Notes: generated by a model from the sequence alone, not told the origin. A stretch of 64,000 nt of DNA from Erythrobacter litoralis (GCF_029760855.1 NZ_SOSI01000006.1:62001-126000), one strand, 5' to 3'; shown: positions 17,380 through 27,804, counted from the stretch's first letter. Translations and numbers: made by a program.

Positions 17380-19023
17380 ATGGCGCAGCAGCCGCCACCC
17401 GCAACAAAGGTATCCTCGCCCTTTGCTACGCCGTTCTTTACCGCGCTCTGGCTAACTACGCTCGTTTCCTCCTTCGGAACGACCATTCAGGGCGTGGGTG
17501 CAGCATGGCTGATGACAGACTTGTCGGGTTCGCCGGCGATGGTATCGCTCGTCCAGACCTCGATGGTTTCGCCGATCATGTTGTTCTCGCTGTTGGCAGG
17601 CGCGCTGGCGGACGGGTTCGACCGGCGGCTGGTGATGATCCTTTCACACATCTCTATGCTGATAGCCTCGGTCGGTCTGGTTTTATTCGCCTGGGCTGGG
17701 CTCCTGACGCCTACGATCCTGCTGGCATTCACATTCGCCATCGGATGCGGGCTCGCGTTCAACGCCCCGGCAAGCCAGGCAATCGTGGGCGAGATAGTCC
17801 CGCGCCCTGCCCTTCCTGCCGCCGTCGCCTATAATTCAATGACCTTCAATATCGCCCGGTCGCTAGGCCCGGCAATTGGCGGCGCGGTAGTCGGTGCGGC
17901 AGGCGCAGTCGGTGCGTTTGTCCTCAACGCATTCACCTACCTCCCGATGTTGGCTGTCCTGTCGCGACGCCCGCCGACAGAGCAAAGAGGGACACTACCG
18001 CGGGAGCGCATGTGGCATGCAATGGCCGCAGGTGTGAATTACACTCGCATGTCTCCCGATATACTGAGGGTCATGCCGCGTGCCGCTCTGTTCGGTTTCG
18101 CAATTGCAGCGGTTTCGGGCCTTCTCCCGATCGTTGCGAAAGACAAACTGGATGGAGGACCGCTGGTCTTCGGTCTCTTGCTGGCGACTTACGGGGCCGG
18201 ATCAGTAGCGGCAGGATTTCTGGTCCGGCCGGCGCTGACGCGCCTGGGTAGCGAAAAAGTCGTTGCGCTGGCATCGATTTGTGCAGCGGCAGGCACCGCC
18301 ATCGTCGCTATCAGCCCGTGGATTGCGTTGACCGCATTAGCCCTGATTTTCGTGGGCGTAGGCTGGGTCCTGGCGCTATCTACCTGCAACACCGTAGTCC
18401 AGCTAGCAGCGCCGCGCTGGGTTGTCGCGAGAGCCCTGTCACTCTACCAGATGGCAGCTTTCGGTGCGATGGCTGCAGGCGCTGCCAGTTTCGGTGTCCT
18501 CGGCAGCTCGATTGGCATCGAAACGGCTCTCCTGATCGCTGCCTCCATCCATGTCCTCTCAATCGTACTCGGGCAGTTCCTGCCCTTGATAGACGAGGAG
18601 CGCGATCTCGCTCCCAACAACTGGCAAGAACCTGACCTGGCATTGCCGATCGAGGGGAGAAGCGGACCGATCGTGATCAGCGTCACCTACGATATCGACG
18701 AAGCCGACGTCCCCGCATTTCTCGCTCTGATGGGGGAGAGGCGACGCGTGCGCAAACGAGATGGCGCGCATGGCTGGACCCTCCTGCGCGACCTTGGCTC
18801 TCCTGAACGCTGGATCGAGCGTTACGACGTTGCGACCTGGCATGACTACATCCGGCACAATCAGCGTCCCACCGCTGCGGATGCAGCAAACTGGACCGCG
18901 ATCCTAGCGCTTCATCGCGGTGATTTCCCTTTGATCACGCGGCTGATCGAGCGACAGACGGGCGGCCTGCCCGCAAGTCGAGAGCCAAGCGCACGCGAAC
19001 TTGCAAGCTTCTCACAGCCCTAG
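17380..19023 (+). CDS. MFS transporter of the EntS/MFS_3 type with a C-terminal soluble domain
   Basis: 547 residues. Residues about 15-405 are strongly hydrophobic with around 11-12 membrane segments (for example MVSLVQTSMVSPIMLFSLL and LLPIVAKDKL loops). The last 140 residues form a soluble domain beginning PIVISVTYDIDEADVPAFLALM, which resembles the tail found in transmembrane secretion effector (MFS_3) proteins. It is the third gene of the BVMO1 unit. Export or uptake of the substrate or an intermediate in the inner membrane is likely. Confidence 0.85.
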   Translation: MAQQPPPATKVSSPFATPFFTALWLTTLVSSFGTTIQGVGAAWLMTDLSGSPAMVSLVQTSMVSPIMLFSLLAGALADGFDRRLVMILSHISMLIASVGLVLFAWAGLLTPTILLAFTFAIGCGLAFNAPASQAIVGEIVPRPALPAAVAYNSMTFNIARSLGPAIGGAVVGAAGAVGAFVLNAFTYLPMLAVLSRRPPTEQRGTLPRERMWHAMAAGVNYTRMSPDILRVMPRAALFGFAIAAVSGLLPIVAKDKLDGGPLVFGLLLATYGAGSVAAGFLVRPALTRLGSEKVVALASICAAAGTAIVAISPWIALTALALIFVGVGWVLALSTCNTVVQLAAPRWVVARALSLYQMAAFGAMAAGAASFGVLGSSIGIETALLIAASIHVLSIVLGQFLPLIDEERDLAPNNWQEPDLALPIEGRSGPIVISVTYDIDEADVPAFLALMGERRRVRKRDGAHGWTLLRDLGSPERWIERYDVATWHDYIRHNQRPTAADAANWTAILALHRGDFPLITRLIERQTGGLPASREPSARELASFSQP

Positions 19024-20480
19024 CCGAAGAGCTTGCGAACCTCATCCAGAGATATTTTCAGTGATGCGTTGCGCGGAAGGGAATCCAATATCCTTATCTC
19101 GACTGGAATCTGGTATGCAGGGAGCAAATCACGCAGTCTGCGGGTAATTCCGCTGATGCTGAGCGTCGCATCTCGCTCACGCTCTACAACGGCTACGGGA
19201 ACTTCCCCTAACCTCTCATCGGGAATTCCCACCACCGCCGCATCAGAGACGCCTTCCAGAGTGCGCAGCTTTCCGGCCACATGATCGGGTACGATCTTGA
19301 AGCCTCCGCGATTGATAGCGCCGTCCGAACGTCCATGAATAAATAGAAAGCCGTCATCATCAATCGAAGCGAGATCGGTCGTCCGCACCCATCCATCCCC
19401 CAGACGAGCCACTTTCGCTTCCAGAATTCCGGTTTTTCCCGGCGCGAGAGGATGCCCGCTTCCCTCGTCAACGATACGTATAGTGACACCCGCACTGGCC
19501 CGCCCCGCGCTTCCACGCTTGCGTAATCCGAACTCGCGATACTCGGCGAGCGACCAATTCGCGATCACACCAGCGAATTCTGTCGCTCCATACGCGGTAA
19601 GCACGGGCACACCGAACCGCCGTTCGAACGCTTCCTGAAGCTCCGGCTCAACGCGACCTCCGCCGACGGCGACAAGATCGAGACTGGCAAGCCAGTCGTC
19701 CGGAAATTCGCACTCCAGCACCATCTTGATGCCTACCGGAGGAACGGTCCCGCGCTTCGGCCGATAATCACGTACCGCTTCGGCCCAGCCCAGTGGCGTA
19801 AATCGGTCGAGCAGGACAAGCGGTCGCGAAAAGACCAGCGGTGGAACCGCGTAGGCAAGCCCAGCGACATTACCTAATGGATGCACCATGATTTGCGGCG
19901 CGGCGGCATCGCTACCCGCGTAGGCTGCTCCGGCATTCTCCACCGCGCTCGAAATGCTGCTCCAGGACAAATCGATCCTCTTGGGAGAACCTGTGGTGCC
20001 AGAACTGAGCAACTGCAGCGCGACATTACTTTCGCCTGCATTTCCTTCGTCACCCCGGACATCAGCGAGCACCTCAATCGCAACATCGGCAGAAGTATCG
20101 CGGGTAGAAATCGCCATTGTTCCCGCTTCGCGTGCAGCGCAGAGTGCCTCGTCACTCCAGTCACATTCATCGGCGACAATGACCGGCAACTGAAGTGCCC
20201 GAATGTCCGAAGCGAGGCCTGCCGGACTCTGGGCACAATAAATCATCGAGGTCGTCCGCCTCGCCGCAATGTTGGCAATGCACAAGGCAACATGATGGGG
20301 TCGGTTGCGAGCGACCAGGCCGACAGCAGCCATGCCCACCAGATGACTATCAAATTTGCAAGCCACGTCGGAGAGCCATTGCCCCCCGCGCCAGTGCCCC
20401 GCAAAGGCCAGGACCCGGGGGTTCTCCATCGACAGGGCCCTTTGCGCGGCAAGTGAAAGCTCGAAAGGTTCGTCAGCCAT
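19020..20480 (-). CDS. acyl-CoA synthetase (AMP-forming), second copy type
   Basis: 486 residues. It has LSSGTTGSPK, YGATEFAG, RSDGAINRGGFKIVPD and the C-terminal PRNASLKISL with the catalytic Lys. It is the same short form as the enzyme at 7021 and is clearly related to it, so the two may activate different chain-shortened acids. It overlaps the Rieske gene upstream by 8 bases and the convergent MFS gene by 4. Confidence 0.9.
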   Translation of the reverse strand: MADEPFELSLAAQRALSMENPRVLAFAGHWRGGQWLSDVACKFDSHLVGMAAVGLVARNRPHHVALCIANIAARRTTSMIYCAQSPAGLASDIRALQLPVIVADECDWSDEALCAAREAGTMAISTRDTSADVAIEVLADVRGDEGNAGESNVALQLLSSGTTGSPKRIDLSWSSISSAVENAGAAYAGSDAAAPQIMVHPLGNVAGLAYAVPPLVFSRPLVLLDRFTPLGWAEAVRDYRPKRGTVPPVGIKMVLECEFPDDWLASLDLVAVGGGRVEPELQEAFERRFGVPVLTAYGATEFAGVIANWSLAEYREFGLRKRGSAGRASAGVTIRIVDEGSGHPLAPGKTGILEAKVARLGDGWVRTTDLASIDDDGFLFIHGRSDGAINRGGFKIVPDHVAGKLRTLEGVSDAAVVGIPDERLGEVPVAVVERERDATLSISGITRRLRDLLPAYQIPVEIRILDSLPRNASLKISLDEVRKLFG

Positions 20481-20844
20481 TGCGAGTTTCGCAGACGAAG
20501 ATACGCCCGCCCTCTTCTATGACGGTCCAACGCGGACAAGCCGGCGGCGGCGGCTGCTTGATAGGTTTCTTGGAATAGGGAATCTCCCTGAGCGAGCCGA
20601 ATTCGTCCCACCGCCAGGTGTGAAAAGGACATTCGATCCAATTGCCATGCACCTTGCCGCCCTGGGTCATGTCCATGCCCGCATGCGCGCATTTGGCTTC
20701 GAGCGCCCGCAATTCGCCGTCCTCGCCGCGCCAGATCACCAACTTTGTATCGTTATGCTGCGCAGCGCTCACTGCTCCTATCGCAAGGTCCCTTGCGCTT
20801 CCGGCATCGATCCACTTGTCGCCCTTCGCATTCATCCTTGCCAC
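20473..20844 (-). CDS. Rieske [2Fe-2S] ferredoxin
   Basis: 123 residues. The cluster ligands are Cys52, His54, Cys72 and His75 (CAH ... CPFH). There is no membrane segment or catalytic domain, so it is a soluble electron carrier. It is the only small ferredoxin seen in the island. It could supply electrons to the P450 or to an oxygenase encoded elsewhere; no partner oxygenase component is adjacent. It is divergent from BVMO2. Confidence 0.88.
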   Translation of the reverse strand: MARMNAKGDKWIDAGSARDLAIGAVSAAQHNDTKLVIWRGEDGELRALEAKCAHAGMDMTQGGKVHGNWIECPFHTWRWDEFGSLREIPYSKKPIKQPPPPACPRWTVIEEGGRIFVCETRNG

Positions 20845-20920
20845 CTTACCCCGCGTCCGGATGGTTGCACCTGTTATCCAAACGCCATTCCTTCCTTGTA
20901 AGCACTTGTGCTGCCGTATA

Positions 20921-20934
20921 CAGGTATCTCAATT
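20921..20934 (+). promoter_or_regulatory. copy C of the island-wide dyad
   Basis: CAGGTATCTCAATT lies 24 bases before the BVMO2 start and 76 bases from the divergent Rieske start. It differs from the copy at 28739 at one of 14 positions. Confidence 0.6.
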
Positions 20935-20958
20935 AAATCTACGTGGAGAGTGATTGCC

Positions 20959-22746
20959 GTGACGTCAGACGAGAAGCTGCGCCGCCTGGAAGAACTGAAG
21001 GAGCGTTACGCTGCGGAGCGCGATAAGCGTCTGCGCGACGACGGCAACAACCAGTATCTTGGGTTCGAGGAGCTGGAGAGGCAATTCGATCACGATCCTT
21101 TTGCAGATCCCGATTTCACGCGCGATGCGCTCGAAGAGGAATGCGAGGTCGCCATCATTGGTGCGGGCATGGGCGGCCTGATGACGGGTGCGCGGCTCAT
21201 GGAGCGCGGGATTAAGGACATAAGGATCATCGACAAGGCAGCCGATTTCGGCGGCACTTGGTATTGGAACCGCTATCCGGGTGCAGCTTGTGACGTGGAA
21301 TCCTATTGCTACATGCCGTTTCTCGAGGAAACCGGCTATATGCCGACCGAGAAATACGCAAAGGCTCCGGAAATCTTCGCCCATTGCCAGCGCATCGGCC
21401 GTCACTTCAATCTCTACGACCGCTCGCTCTTCCAGACGTTGGTCAGCGAACTGCGCTGGCTAGATGACGAAAACCGCTGGTTGGTAACCACCAACCGCGG
21501 CGACAAGATCAAGGCACGTTTCGTCACTATCGCCGGTGGGATCATGCACAAGGCCAAGCTTCCCGGAATCCCCGGTGTCGAGACCTTCGGCGGCCACAGC
21601 TTCCACACCACACGTTGGGACTACGGGTTTACCGGCGGAAGTCCCACCGAAAGGATGGAGAAGCTAAAGGACAAGAAGGTCGCCATTATCGGTACCGGCG
21701 CCACGGCAATCCAGGCAGTTCCGCGCCTCGCGCAGGATTGCGAACAACTCTATGTCGTGCAGCGTACGCCCTCTGCAGTTGGCCCGCGCGACAATGGACC
21801 GACCGACGAGGAATGGTTCAAATCACTTGAGCCTGGCTGGCAGCGCAAGCGCATGCAGAATTTCACGCGCATGGTTTCGAGTGAGGAAGTCGAGCAGGAT
21901 CTGGTTCAGGATGGGTGGACCAACATCTTTAAGCACATCCCTAACGCCTACGCCGCCAGCAGCGAAGAACAACAGCTCGCGGATATGGAGCAGATGGACA
22001 AGGTCCGCGCACGTGTCGATGCGATCATCGAGGACGAGGAGACGGCCGAAGGTCTGAAGCCGTGGTACGCGATGATGTGCAAACGTCCCTGCTTCCACGA
22101 CGAATATCTGCAAAGCTTCAATCAGGAAAATGTGACTTTGGTCGACACCAAGGGACACGGCGTCGATGCCATCGATGAGACCGGCCTCACCGTGGGCGGA
22201 CAGCACTATGATGTCGATTGCATCATCTATTCGACCGGATTTGAGATCTCGACCTTCTACGTCCGCCGTTTGGGCTTCGAGATTTATGGCCGCAACGGCG
22301 TCAGCATGTCCGAAGACTGGGGTAAGCAGACCGGACCGCACACGCTGCACGGTATCCATTCGCACGGCTTCCCCAATATGTTCATGTTCAGCCTCGTTCA
22401 GGGTGGGCAGACCGTGAATTTCGTCCACCTGCTGACCGAGCTCGCGATCCATGTCGCCGAAATCGTCAAGCAGTGCGACGCGGAAGGCATCGAAGTAATC
22501 GAAGCCACCGAAGAAGGCGAAGCGCAGTGGTGGCAGAAGATTATGGAATTTCTGATGGTCTCTGCCGAGTTCCGCGCAAATTGCACACCAAGCTACATGA
22601 ATGCCGAAGGTCGGCCCGATCCCTCGATGATCAAGATTGCCACCTATAATGGATCGATGACCAGCTACGGAAAGATCCTCGAAGACTGGCGCGCTGAGGG
22701 TGATATGCCGGGCCTCGCAAAATTCAAAGCGTCCGAAGACGCCTGA
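20959..22746 (+). CDS. Baeyer-Villiger monooxygenase (BVMO2, cyclopentadecanone/steroid-monooxygenase-like)
   Basis: 595 residues from GTG 20959, chosen because GGAGAG (20945-20950) precedes it; a longer in-frame start at 20908 runs through the operator. GAGMGG lies near residue 68. The BVMO fingerprint [12 protein letters not shown] is near 210 and the NADPH motif GTGATA near 244. The N-terminal lead and the [19 protein letters not shown] segment match the large-ring and steroid ketone BVMO group. It is followed 19 bases later by the cyclase-family hydrolase, so a ketone-to-lactone-to-acid sequence is plausible. Confidence 0.93.
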   Translation: MTSDEKLRRLEELKERYAAERDKRLRDDGNNQYLGFEELERQFDHDPFADPDFTRDALEEECEVAIIGAGMGGLMTGARLMERGIKDIRIIDKAADFGGTWYWNRYPGAACDVESYCYMPFLEETGYMPTEKYAKAPEIFAHCQRIGRHFNLYDRSLFQTLVSELRWLDDENRWLVTTNRGDKIKARFVTIAGGIMHKAKLPGIPGVETFGGHSFHTTRWDYGFTGGSPTERMEKLKDKKVAIIGTGATAIQAVPRLAQDCEQLYVVQRTPSAVGPRDNGPTDEEWFKSLEPGWQRKRMQNFTRMVSSEEVEQDLVQDGWTNIFKHIPNAYAASSEEQQLADMEQMDKVRARVDAIIEDEETAEGLKPWYAMMCKRPCFHDEYLQSFNQENVTLVDTKGHGVDAIDETGLTVGGQHYDVDCIIYSTGFEISTFYVRRLGFEIYGRNGVSMSEDWGKQTGPHTLHGIHSHGFPNMFMFSLVQGGQTVNFVHLLTELAIHVAEIVKQCDAEGIEVIEATEEGEAQWWQKIMEFLMVSAEFRANCTPSYMNAEGRPDPSMIKIATYNGSMTSYGKILEDWRAEGDMPGLAKFKASEDA

Positions 22747-22765
22747 GAAATCCCGGGAGAGATAG

Positions 22766-23704
22766 ATGACGATCGATTTCGACAAGGCCGCAGAAAGTCT
22801 GCGCAATTGGGGGCGTTGGGGCGATGATGACCAGCGCGGAACGCTGAACCATGTTTCTCCTGAAACGCTGAAACGCGCGGCATCGGAAGTCCAGACCGGC
22901 AAGATGTTCAGTCTGGGGCTGGAATTCAGCCAAGACGGGCCGCAAGTGCCCGAGGTTACAAAACGCGCGAACCCGCAGTTGCTCGCTTGCGACATTGATC
23001 AGGTTTTCAATCCGAATAATCCGCGCTCGCGCTTTAATGATGACGTACTGATCACACCGACCCAGGCGGCGACGCAATGGGACGCATTGAGCCACGTTCA
23101 TTACGACGGTGAGCTCTACAATGGATGCAAGGCAGCGGAGTGCCTTACTGCGCGCGGAACGAAGCAGAACGGCGTCCACCATCTCGGGAACCCCGGGATC
23201 ATGTCACGCGGCGTACTTCTCGACATTGCCAAGCTGAATGGCGTCGATGCGCTCCCGGCAGACCACAAGATTTCGCCTGACGAGCTCGACAAATGTTGCG
23301 AAACACAAGGTGTATCGATCGGCCAAGGCGATATCGTGATCATCCGCACCGGACACTTGCGGGTCTTCACCGTCCAGAAAGACAAGACCAAGGTTGCCGG
23401 CTTCCAGGCTGGACTTGGCGCCGAGTGTGCCGAGTGGCTTCACGACAAATCGGCAGCAGCAGTTGCGGCCGACAACATGGCGGTCGAATTCCTCGGTATG
23501 GAAAGCCTCGCCGGGGAAATCGTCCTGCCTTTCCATATGCTCGCTATCCGCGACATGGGGATGCCGCTGGGCGAGATGTTCGATCTTGAGGCCCTGTCTA
23601 GGGATTGTGCCGAAGACGGTCGGTACTCTTTCCTTTTCTCGGCCCCTCCCCTGAAGATTACGGGCGCCTTCGGGTCGCCAATCAACCCAGTCGTACTGAA
23701 GTAG
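22766..23704 (+). CDS. cyclase-family (kynurenine-formamidase-like) metal-dependent hydrolase
   Basis: 312 residues of the PF04199-type fold. The metal-site region reads TQWDALSHVHYDG instead of the HxGTHxDxPxH of kynurenine formamidase. That QWD.L.H variant is typical of the longer cyclase proteins found beside catabolic oxygenases. RGVLLDI and the GDIVIIRTG strand are conserved. It is second gene of the BVMO2 unit, and ring opening of a lactone or cyclic ketone is a reasonable guess. A strong terminator follows. Confidence 0.85.
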   Translation: MTIDFDKAAESLRNWGRWGDDDQRGTLNHVSPETLKRAASEVQTGKMFSLGLEFSQDGPQVPEVTKRANPQLLACDIDQVFNPNNPRSRFNDDVLITPTQAATQWDALSHVHYDGELYNGCKAAECLTARGTKQNGVHHLGNPGIMSRGVLLDIAKLNGVDALPADHKISPDELDKCCETQGVSIGQGDIVIIRTGHLRVFTVQKDKTKVAGFQAGLGAECAEWLHDKSAAAVAADNMAVEFLGMESLAGEIVLPFHMLAIRDMGMPLGEMFDLEALSRDCAEDGRYSFLFSAPPLKITGAFGSPINPVVLK

Positions 23705-23723
23705 GATCTTTGCGAACAGGCTC

Positions 23724-23760
23724 GGGCGGCAGGTTTCCGGACCTGCCGCCCATTTTCTGT
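23724..23760 (+). terminator. intrinsic terminator of the BVMO2-cyclase unit
   Basis: Perfect 11-bp stem GGGCGGCAGGT / ACCTGCCGCCC with a 6-base loop, followed by ATTTTCTGT. It starts 19 bases after the cyclase stop. Confidence 0.8.
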
Positions 23761-23782
23761 GCCTGGCCGGATCTCGTAGACT

Positions 23783-23813
23783 AAAAAAAGCGCCCGGTCC
23801 TTCGACCGAGCGC
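23783..23813 (-). terminator. intrinsic terminator of the TonB receptor gene
   Basis: Read on the minus strand, GCGCTCGGTC, loop GAAG and GACCGGGCGC are followed by seven T residues. It begins 37 bases after the receptor stop codon, and faces the plus-strand terminator across a short gap. Confidence 0.85.
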
Positions 23814-23850
23814 CTGAAACGTATTTCGGTGTCAAACCGGAGAGAGAAGG

Positions 23851-26379
23851 TCAGAACTCGAGCGATAGCGACACGCCGTAGGTGCGGGGGCGCTCGAACG
23901 ATGCATGGTAGCTTGCACCGTAGTTCACGGTGAAATACGCCGCATCGGTATCAAAGAGGTTGCGGACATAGCCGGCCAGCTCTGCGCGGGCACCACCGAG
24001 CGGTATGTCCGACAAGGCAATCCGACCGTTCACCAACCAGTAGTCGCCCGCGATTGTCGCCTGTTCAAGCGCAGCGATATAAGCGGCATCGGTCAGACCA
24101 TTGCGAAGCGGCGCAGGTACGGATCCAGTATCGAATTGCCCGGGAATATTGCCCCCAGTCGCATAATAATCGCCGCGATAGTCGCCATCGAGGCGCGCAT
24201 TGAGGAACATGCCGTTCCCGAATTCAGGGAAAGCGTACTGTGCTGAAAACGCGATATTTTCCTTCGGCGCACGGTGCAGTTCACCCGTGCTGAATTCAGG
24301 ATCATTCAGACCCAGATTGGCCGTGAGTACCAGCCCATCGATCGGCTCGAAGAAGGTTTCGAGCTCGAGGCCCTGTATCGTGCTTGTTCCCGGAAGGTTA
24401 AAGACGAATAGACCAACCGGGCAGTTGCCAGCGGTAAAACCCGCTGCCAGCAGTACCGGACTGCAGTTAGCACCCGAAGAAGTGTTGGGGACCGTGCTTT
24501 GTCGATTTTCGATCCACGTTTTGTAGATGGAGCCGTTCACACGAACTCGCCCATTCGCGAATTCCGACTTGAAACCAAGTTCCACCTGGTCGCTCACTTC
24601 GGGAACGAAGGTGATGTTACTGTCGATGCCGCCCGAAGTGTAGCCCCGGGCATATTTTGCGAAAACGAGGATGTCCGGCGTAGGGTGCACGTTGAGAGCG
24701 GCGTCCCAAGTAAACCGGCTGTCATCATAGGTGCTCAAGCCCGAACCCAGCGGTGCTGCCCGTAGATCGTTGGTGCGGCGATCATCCCATGTATGACGCA
24801 GGCCAAGCGAGACATCGATCAATTGCGAAAACTCGTAGTCGAGATGACCGTAAAGGGCATAGGACGCGTTGTCGTAAATGCCATCATTCCCAAGCACGTA
24901 GTCGCCAGGCGTGCCCAAAGGCGGGACAGACACGCCTTGAGTTGGCGTATAGGTTGCCGGTGCCTGTTGCTGGTAAGCGAAAACGGAGTAGGTATTCGTA
25001 AATTCGGCGTGTTCGTCGAAATAATATGCACCGAGCGTATAACCGAGCGGTCCAGCTTCACCCGTAAATTGCAATTCTTGCGACCATGCATGCTGGTCCA
25101 GATTGTTTACCGAGCACGATACGCACAGTGGTCCGGCAGGAAGGATCGGTCCGGCCGGATTGAACGGATTCGTCAAAGGGAAGCCCGAAAAGAAGCCACC
25201 GGTCGGCCCGGAAAGCACGTCAGGGATGACCCACGCGCCGCCATCGAGATCGGTCGCGCCGTTGCTCTTGGTTGTGCGATAGGCAGTGATGCTGCGGAGC
25301 TGCGAATTATCACCTACATCGACCTTGATATCGAGCATGTGGCCATCATTGTCGACCGATTGCAGTGGCGCATGATCTTCATTCACCGCAGCCAGTCGAT
25401 CGAAGCTCTGGACGACAGCGCCTGGTGCTTGGAATGGTGCAAGACCAGCCAGCAGTCCGGTCAGCGCATTCGACGGGTTGTACCCGATCAACTGCTGCGA
25501 ACCCGGCGAAAGTTCCAGTTCCTGGCGGTCATACTTGTAATCGACCGTCACCCCTTCGATCCCGGTGTAACGCAGGCGCGCCAAGTAAGATTCTGAATTG
25601 CTTTGGTCGAAGCTTTCAGTCGGGGGAATTGCGCCGAAAGGCTCCGGATAAATATAGCCCGTGCCCTCATTGGTATTTATTACATCACCATCCTGCTCGT
25701 GATGGCGGAAAGCGAAACGCGCGATCAGGTTCTCGCCAAGCGGAAGATTGACTATGCCCTTCAGCTCCACCTCATCATAATTGCCATAGCTGGCACTGGC
25801 GGACGCGGTGAACTCATCAACGGGAGTGTTGGTAATGAAGTTGATTGCACCGATCGAGCTGTTCCGCCCGAAGAGCGTTCCTTGCGGGCCGCGGAGGACT
25901 TCCACGCGTGCAATGTCGACGAGCGGAGCGCCCGCTCCCTGGCTGCGAGCGATCGAGACGCCGTCGATGAAGAATCCGACACCCTGATCGGAGGCGGGCT
26001 GCGGACTTGCTACAGGAGTGACGCCTCGGATAGTTACGTAGCCACCGGCAGCTGTACCTGTGCGCGACGTCGTGAGGCCCACGACCGAACCTTTGAGATC
26101 CTGAAAGGCCTGGATGTTGTTTGCTTCCAGAGATTCGGAACCAAGCACACCGACAGAGATCGGAATGTCCTGAACGTCCTCGTCGACGCGGCGGGCCGTA
26201 ACCACGATCACATTGCCGTCCGTGAGCTCAGGACTCGTAGCCGCACCCAAATTCTCGTCCGCTTCATCCGACACGCTTTGCGCCTGAGCTGAAACGGAGA
26301 AGCCGATCATGACGGACAGCGCGACCGCAGAATTCAAGAAAGCTTTGGTTGAAACACCTACTGATTGCCTCAGCACCAT
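23851..26379 (-). CDS. TonB-dependent outer-membrane receptor
   Basis: 842 residues. A signal peptide ends near SVSAQA. The TonB box/plug follows (VIVVTARR, VQDIPISVGVLG, GYVTIRGVTP, LRGPQGTLFGRNSSIGAINFIT), then a long beta-barrel ending in the aromatic C-terminal residue (LSLEF). In sphingomonads such receptors in catabolic islands import the bulky hydrophobic growth substrate rather than iron. It is a single-gene unit with a dyad copy about 62 bases upstream. Confidence 0.95.
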   Translation of the reverse strand: MVLRQSVGVSTKAFLNSAVALSVMIGFSVSAQAQSVSDEADENLGAATSPELTDGNVIVVTARRVDEDVQDIPISVGVLGSESLEANNIQAFQDLKGSVVGLTTSRTGTAAGGYVTIRGVTPVASPQPASDQGVGFFIDGVSIARSQGAGAPLVDIARVEVLRGPQGTLFGRNSSIGAINFITNTPVDEFTASASASYGNYDEVELKGIVNLPLGENLIARFAFRHHEQDGDVINTNEGTGYIYPEPFGAIPPTESFDQSNSESYLARLRYTGIEGVTVDYKYDRQELELSPGSQQLIGYNPSNALTGLLAGLAPFQAPGAVVQSFDRLAAVNEDHAPLQSVDNDGHMLDIKVDVGDNSQLRSITAYRTTKSNGATDLDGGAWVIPDVLSGPTGGFFSGFPLTNPFNPAGPILPAGPLCVSCSVNNLDQHAWSQELQFTGEAGPLGYTLGAYYFDEHAEFTNTYSVFAYQQQAPATYTPTQGVSVPPLGTPGDYVLGNDGIYDNASYALYGHLDYEFSQLIDVSLGLRHTWDDRRTNDLRAAPLGSGLSTYDDSRFTWDAALNVHPTPDILVFAKYARGYTSGGIDSNITFVPEVSDQVELGFKSEFANGRVRVNGSIYKTWIENRQSTVPNTSSGANCSPVLLAAGFTAGNCPVGLFVFNLPGTSTIQGLELETFFEPIDGLVLTANLGLNDPEFSTGELHRAPKENIAFSAQYAFPEFGNGMFLNARLDGDYRGDYYATGGNIPGQFDTGSVPAPLRNGLTDAAYIAALEQATIAGDYWLVNGRIALSDIPLGGARAELAGYVRNLFDTDAAYFTVNYGASYHASFERPRTYGVSLSLEF

Positions 26380-26441
26380 TGGATACCTCCCACATCCTCT
26401 AGGCCAAGCCTGACTGAGCCCGGCACTTCCAATTTCAGGCT

Positions 26442-26457
26442 ATTCAGCTACCTGATT
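26442..26457 (-). promoter_or_regulatory. copy D of the island-wide dyad (diverged)
   Basis: On the minus strand AATCAGGTAGCTGAAT, upstream of the TonB receptor start at 26379. The core reads AGGTAGCT instead of AGGTATCT, which makes it a better palindrome (AG.TA.CT). Confidence 0.4.
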
Positions 26458-26589
26458 AAGCAAAGGTTATACCATACGATGCGTAGCGCAATAGATATAA
26501 CTCAATTGCGCTTCGGTAGGTGGGAGTCGCCAACTTCAGATAGCTCGAACGGCCCGAAATTACAGGTGCAGACGCCATGCAGCCGAGGA

Positions 26590-27804
26590 TCAGTAAAGTT
26601 CAGTCTGCTGCAGAACTTGGACATCGAACCCATTGATTTTATTTAGTTTCCCTTCGCGAACCTTATTGGCCCACTCAGGGTCCGCGATGGAGGCTCTACC
26701 GATGCTCACGAGATCGAAATCTCCACGTCCGAACATGTCGACCAATCGTCCAAGGTTTCCTATCGCTGTCTCTGCCCCTTCGACATATCCCGAGAACAGG
26801 TCGGTGCTGAGCGTGATCGAGCCAACCGTCGACGTCACCTTGCCCGTCAACTTCTTGGCCCATCCCGCCAGGTTCATGTCGCTATCTTCGAACTCCGGCT
26901 CCCAGAAACGCCGGGTCGAACAATCGAAGATGTCCACACCGGCATCGGCCAGCGGCGTAAGGAAGCGCTCAAGATCTTGCGGGGTCGGTGCGAGGCGAGC
27001 CCCGAAATCCTGCTGTTTCCATTGCGACAGACGAAACGAGATCGGAAAGTCAGGTGCAGTGGCGGCCCTGCAGGCTTCCACAATAGCGACTGCAACGCGC
27101 GAACGTTCGACGAGCGAATTGCCACCGAAAGCATCATTTCGCCTGTTCGTGACGTCCCAAAAGAACTGGTCGATCAGATACCCATGCGCGCCATGGATCT
27201 GGATTCCGTCACAGCCCAAGTCCATCGCGCTACGGGCAGCGGCTCCGAACGCCTCGATTGCGCGTTCGATCTCGTCTCCCCGCGCCTCCCGGCCGATCTT
27301 CTCGTCCCGGCGTAGATAGCCAGACGGACTGATCGCGTCCTGCGGATCGAAATCATCGGTAGGCAAAGGCATCAGGCCGACATGCCAGAGCTGCGGGAAG
27401 ATGCAGCCGCCTTCGTCATGAACTCCCTGGACCACTTGGCGCCAGCCCTCAAGTGCCTCTTCACCATGAATGCGCGGTACATTTGGAGAGAAACCTGCTG
27501 CTGGATCAGGGACATATGTCCCTTCCGTCAGGATCAGGCCGGTCCCGCCAGCTGCACGACGCCGGTAATAGGCCGCCACCTTGTCATCGGGAACGCCGCC
27601 GGGCGACATATTGCGCGTCATCGGCGCCATTACGACACGGTTCGGGAGCGTGGCGGAGCCTACCCGTAAAGGTTCGAAAAGAGGCGAAACATCGAGTTCG
27701 CCGTCGGAAAGCTGCGCGTCAGTCTCGGAGGCCTTGCTGTCGAGGCCGGAGAGCATACTCTTTTTGTAGCTTTCCAGCCCTTCGTTTTTGTCGGAATCGC
27801 TCAT
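26590..27804 (-). CDS. old yellow enzyme family NADH:flavin oxidoreductase
   Basis: 404 residues. After about 38 extra N-terminal residues the FMN barrel starts (LFEPLRVGSATLPNRVVMAPMTR). It keeps the HGAHGYLIDQFFWDVTNRRNDAFGG signature and the RxS strand (ISFRLSQWK). These enzymes reduce activated C=C bonds of enones with NAD(P)H. Reduction of an unsaturated cyclic ketone before BVMO oxidation would fit, as in carvone pathways (inference). The start overlaps the MpaB-like stop by 4 bases. Confidence 0.92.
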   Translation of the reverse strand: MSDSDKNEGLESYKKSMLSGLDSKASETDAQLSDGELDVSPLFEPLRVGSATLPNRVVMAPMTRNMSPGGVPDDKVAAYYRRRAAGGTGLILTEGTYVPDPAAGFSPNVPRIHGEEALEGWRQVVQGVHDEGGCIFPQLWHVGLMPLPTDDFDPQDAISPSGYLRRDEKIGREARGDEIERAIEAFGAAARSAMDLGCDGIQIHGAHGYLIDQFFWDVTNRRNDAFGGNSLVERSRVAVAIVEACRAATAPDFPISFRLSQWKQQDFGARLAPTPQDLERFLTPLADAGVDIFDCSTRRFWEPEFEDSDMNLAGWAKKLTGKVTSTVGSITLSTDLFSGYVEGAETAIGNLGRLVDMFGRGDFDLVSIGRASIADPEWANKVREGKLNKINGFDVQVLQQTELY

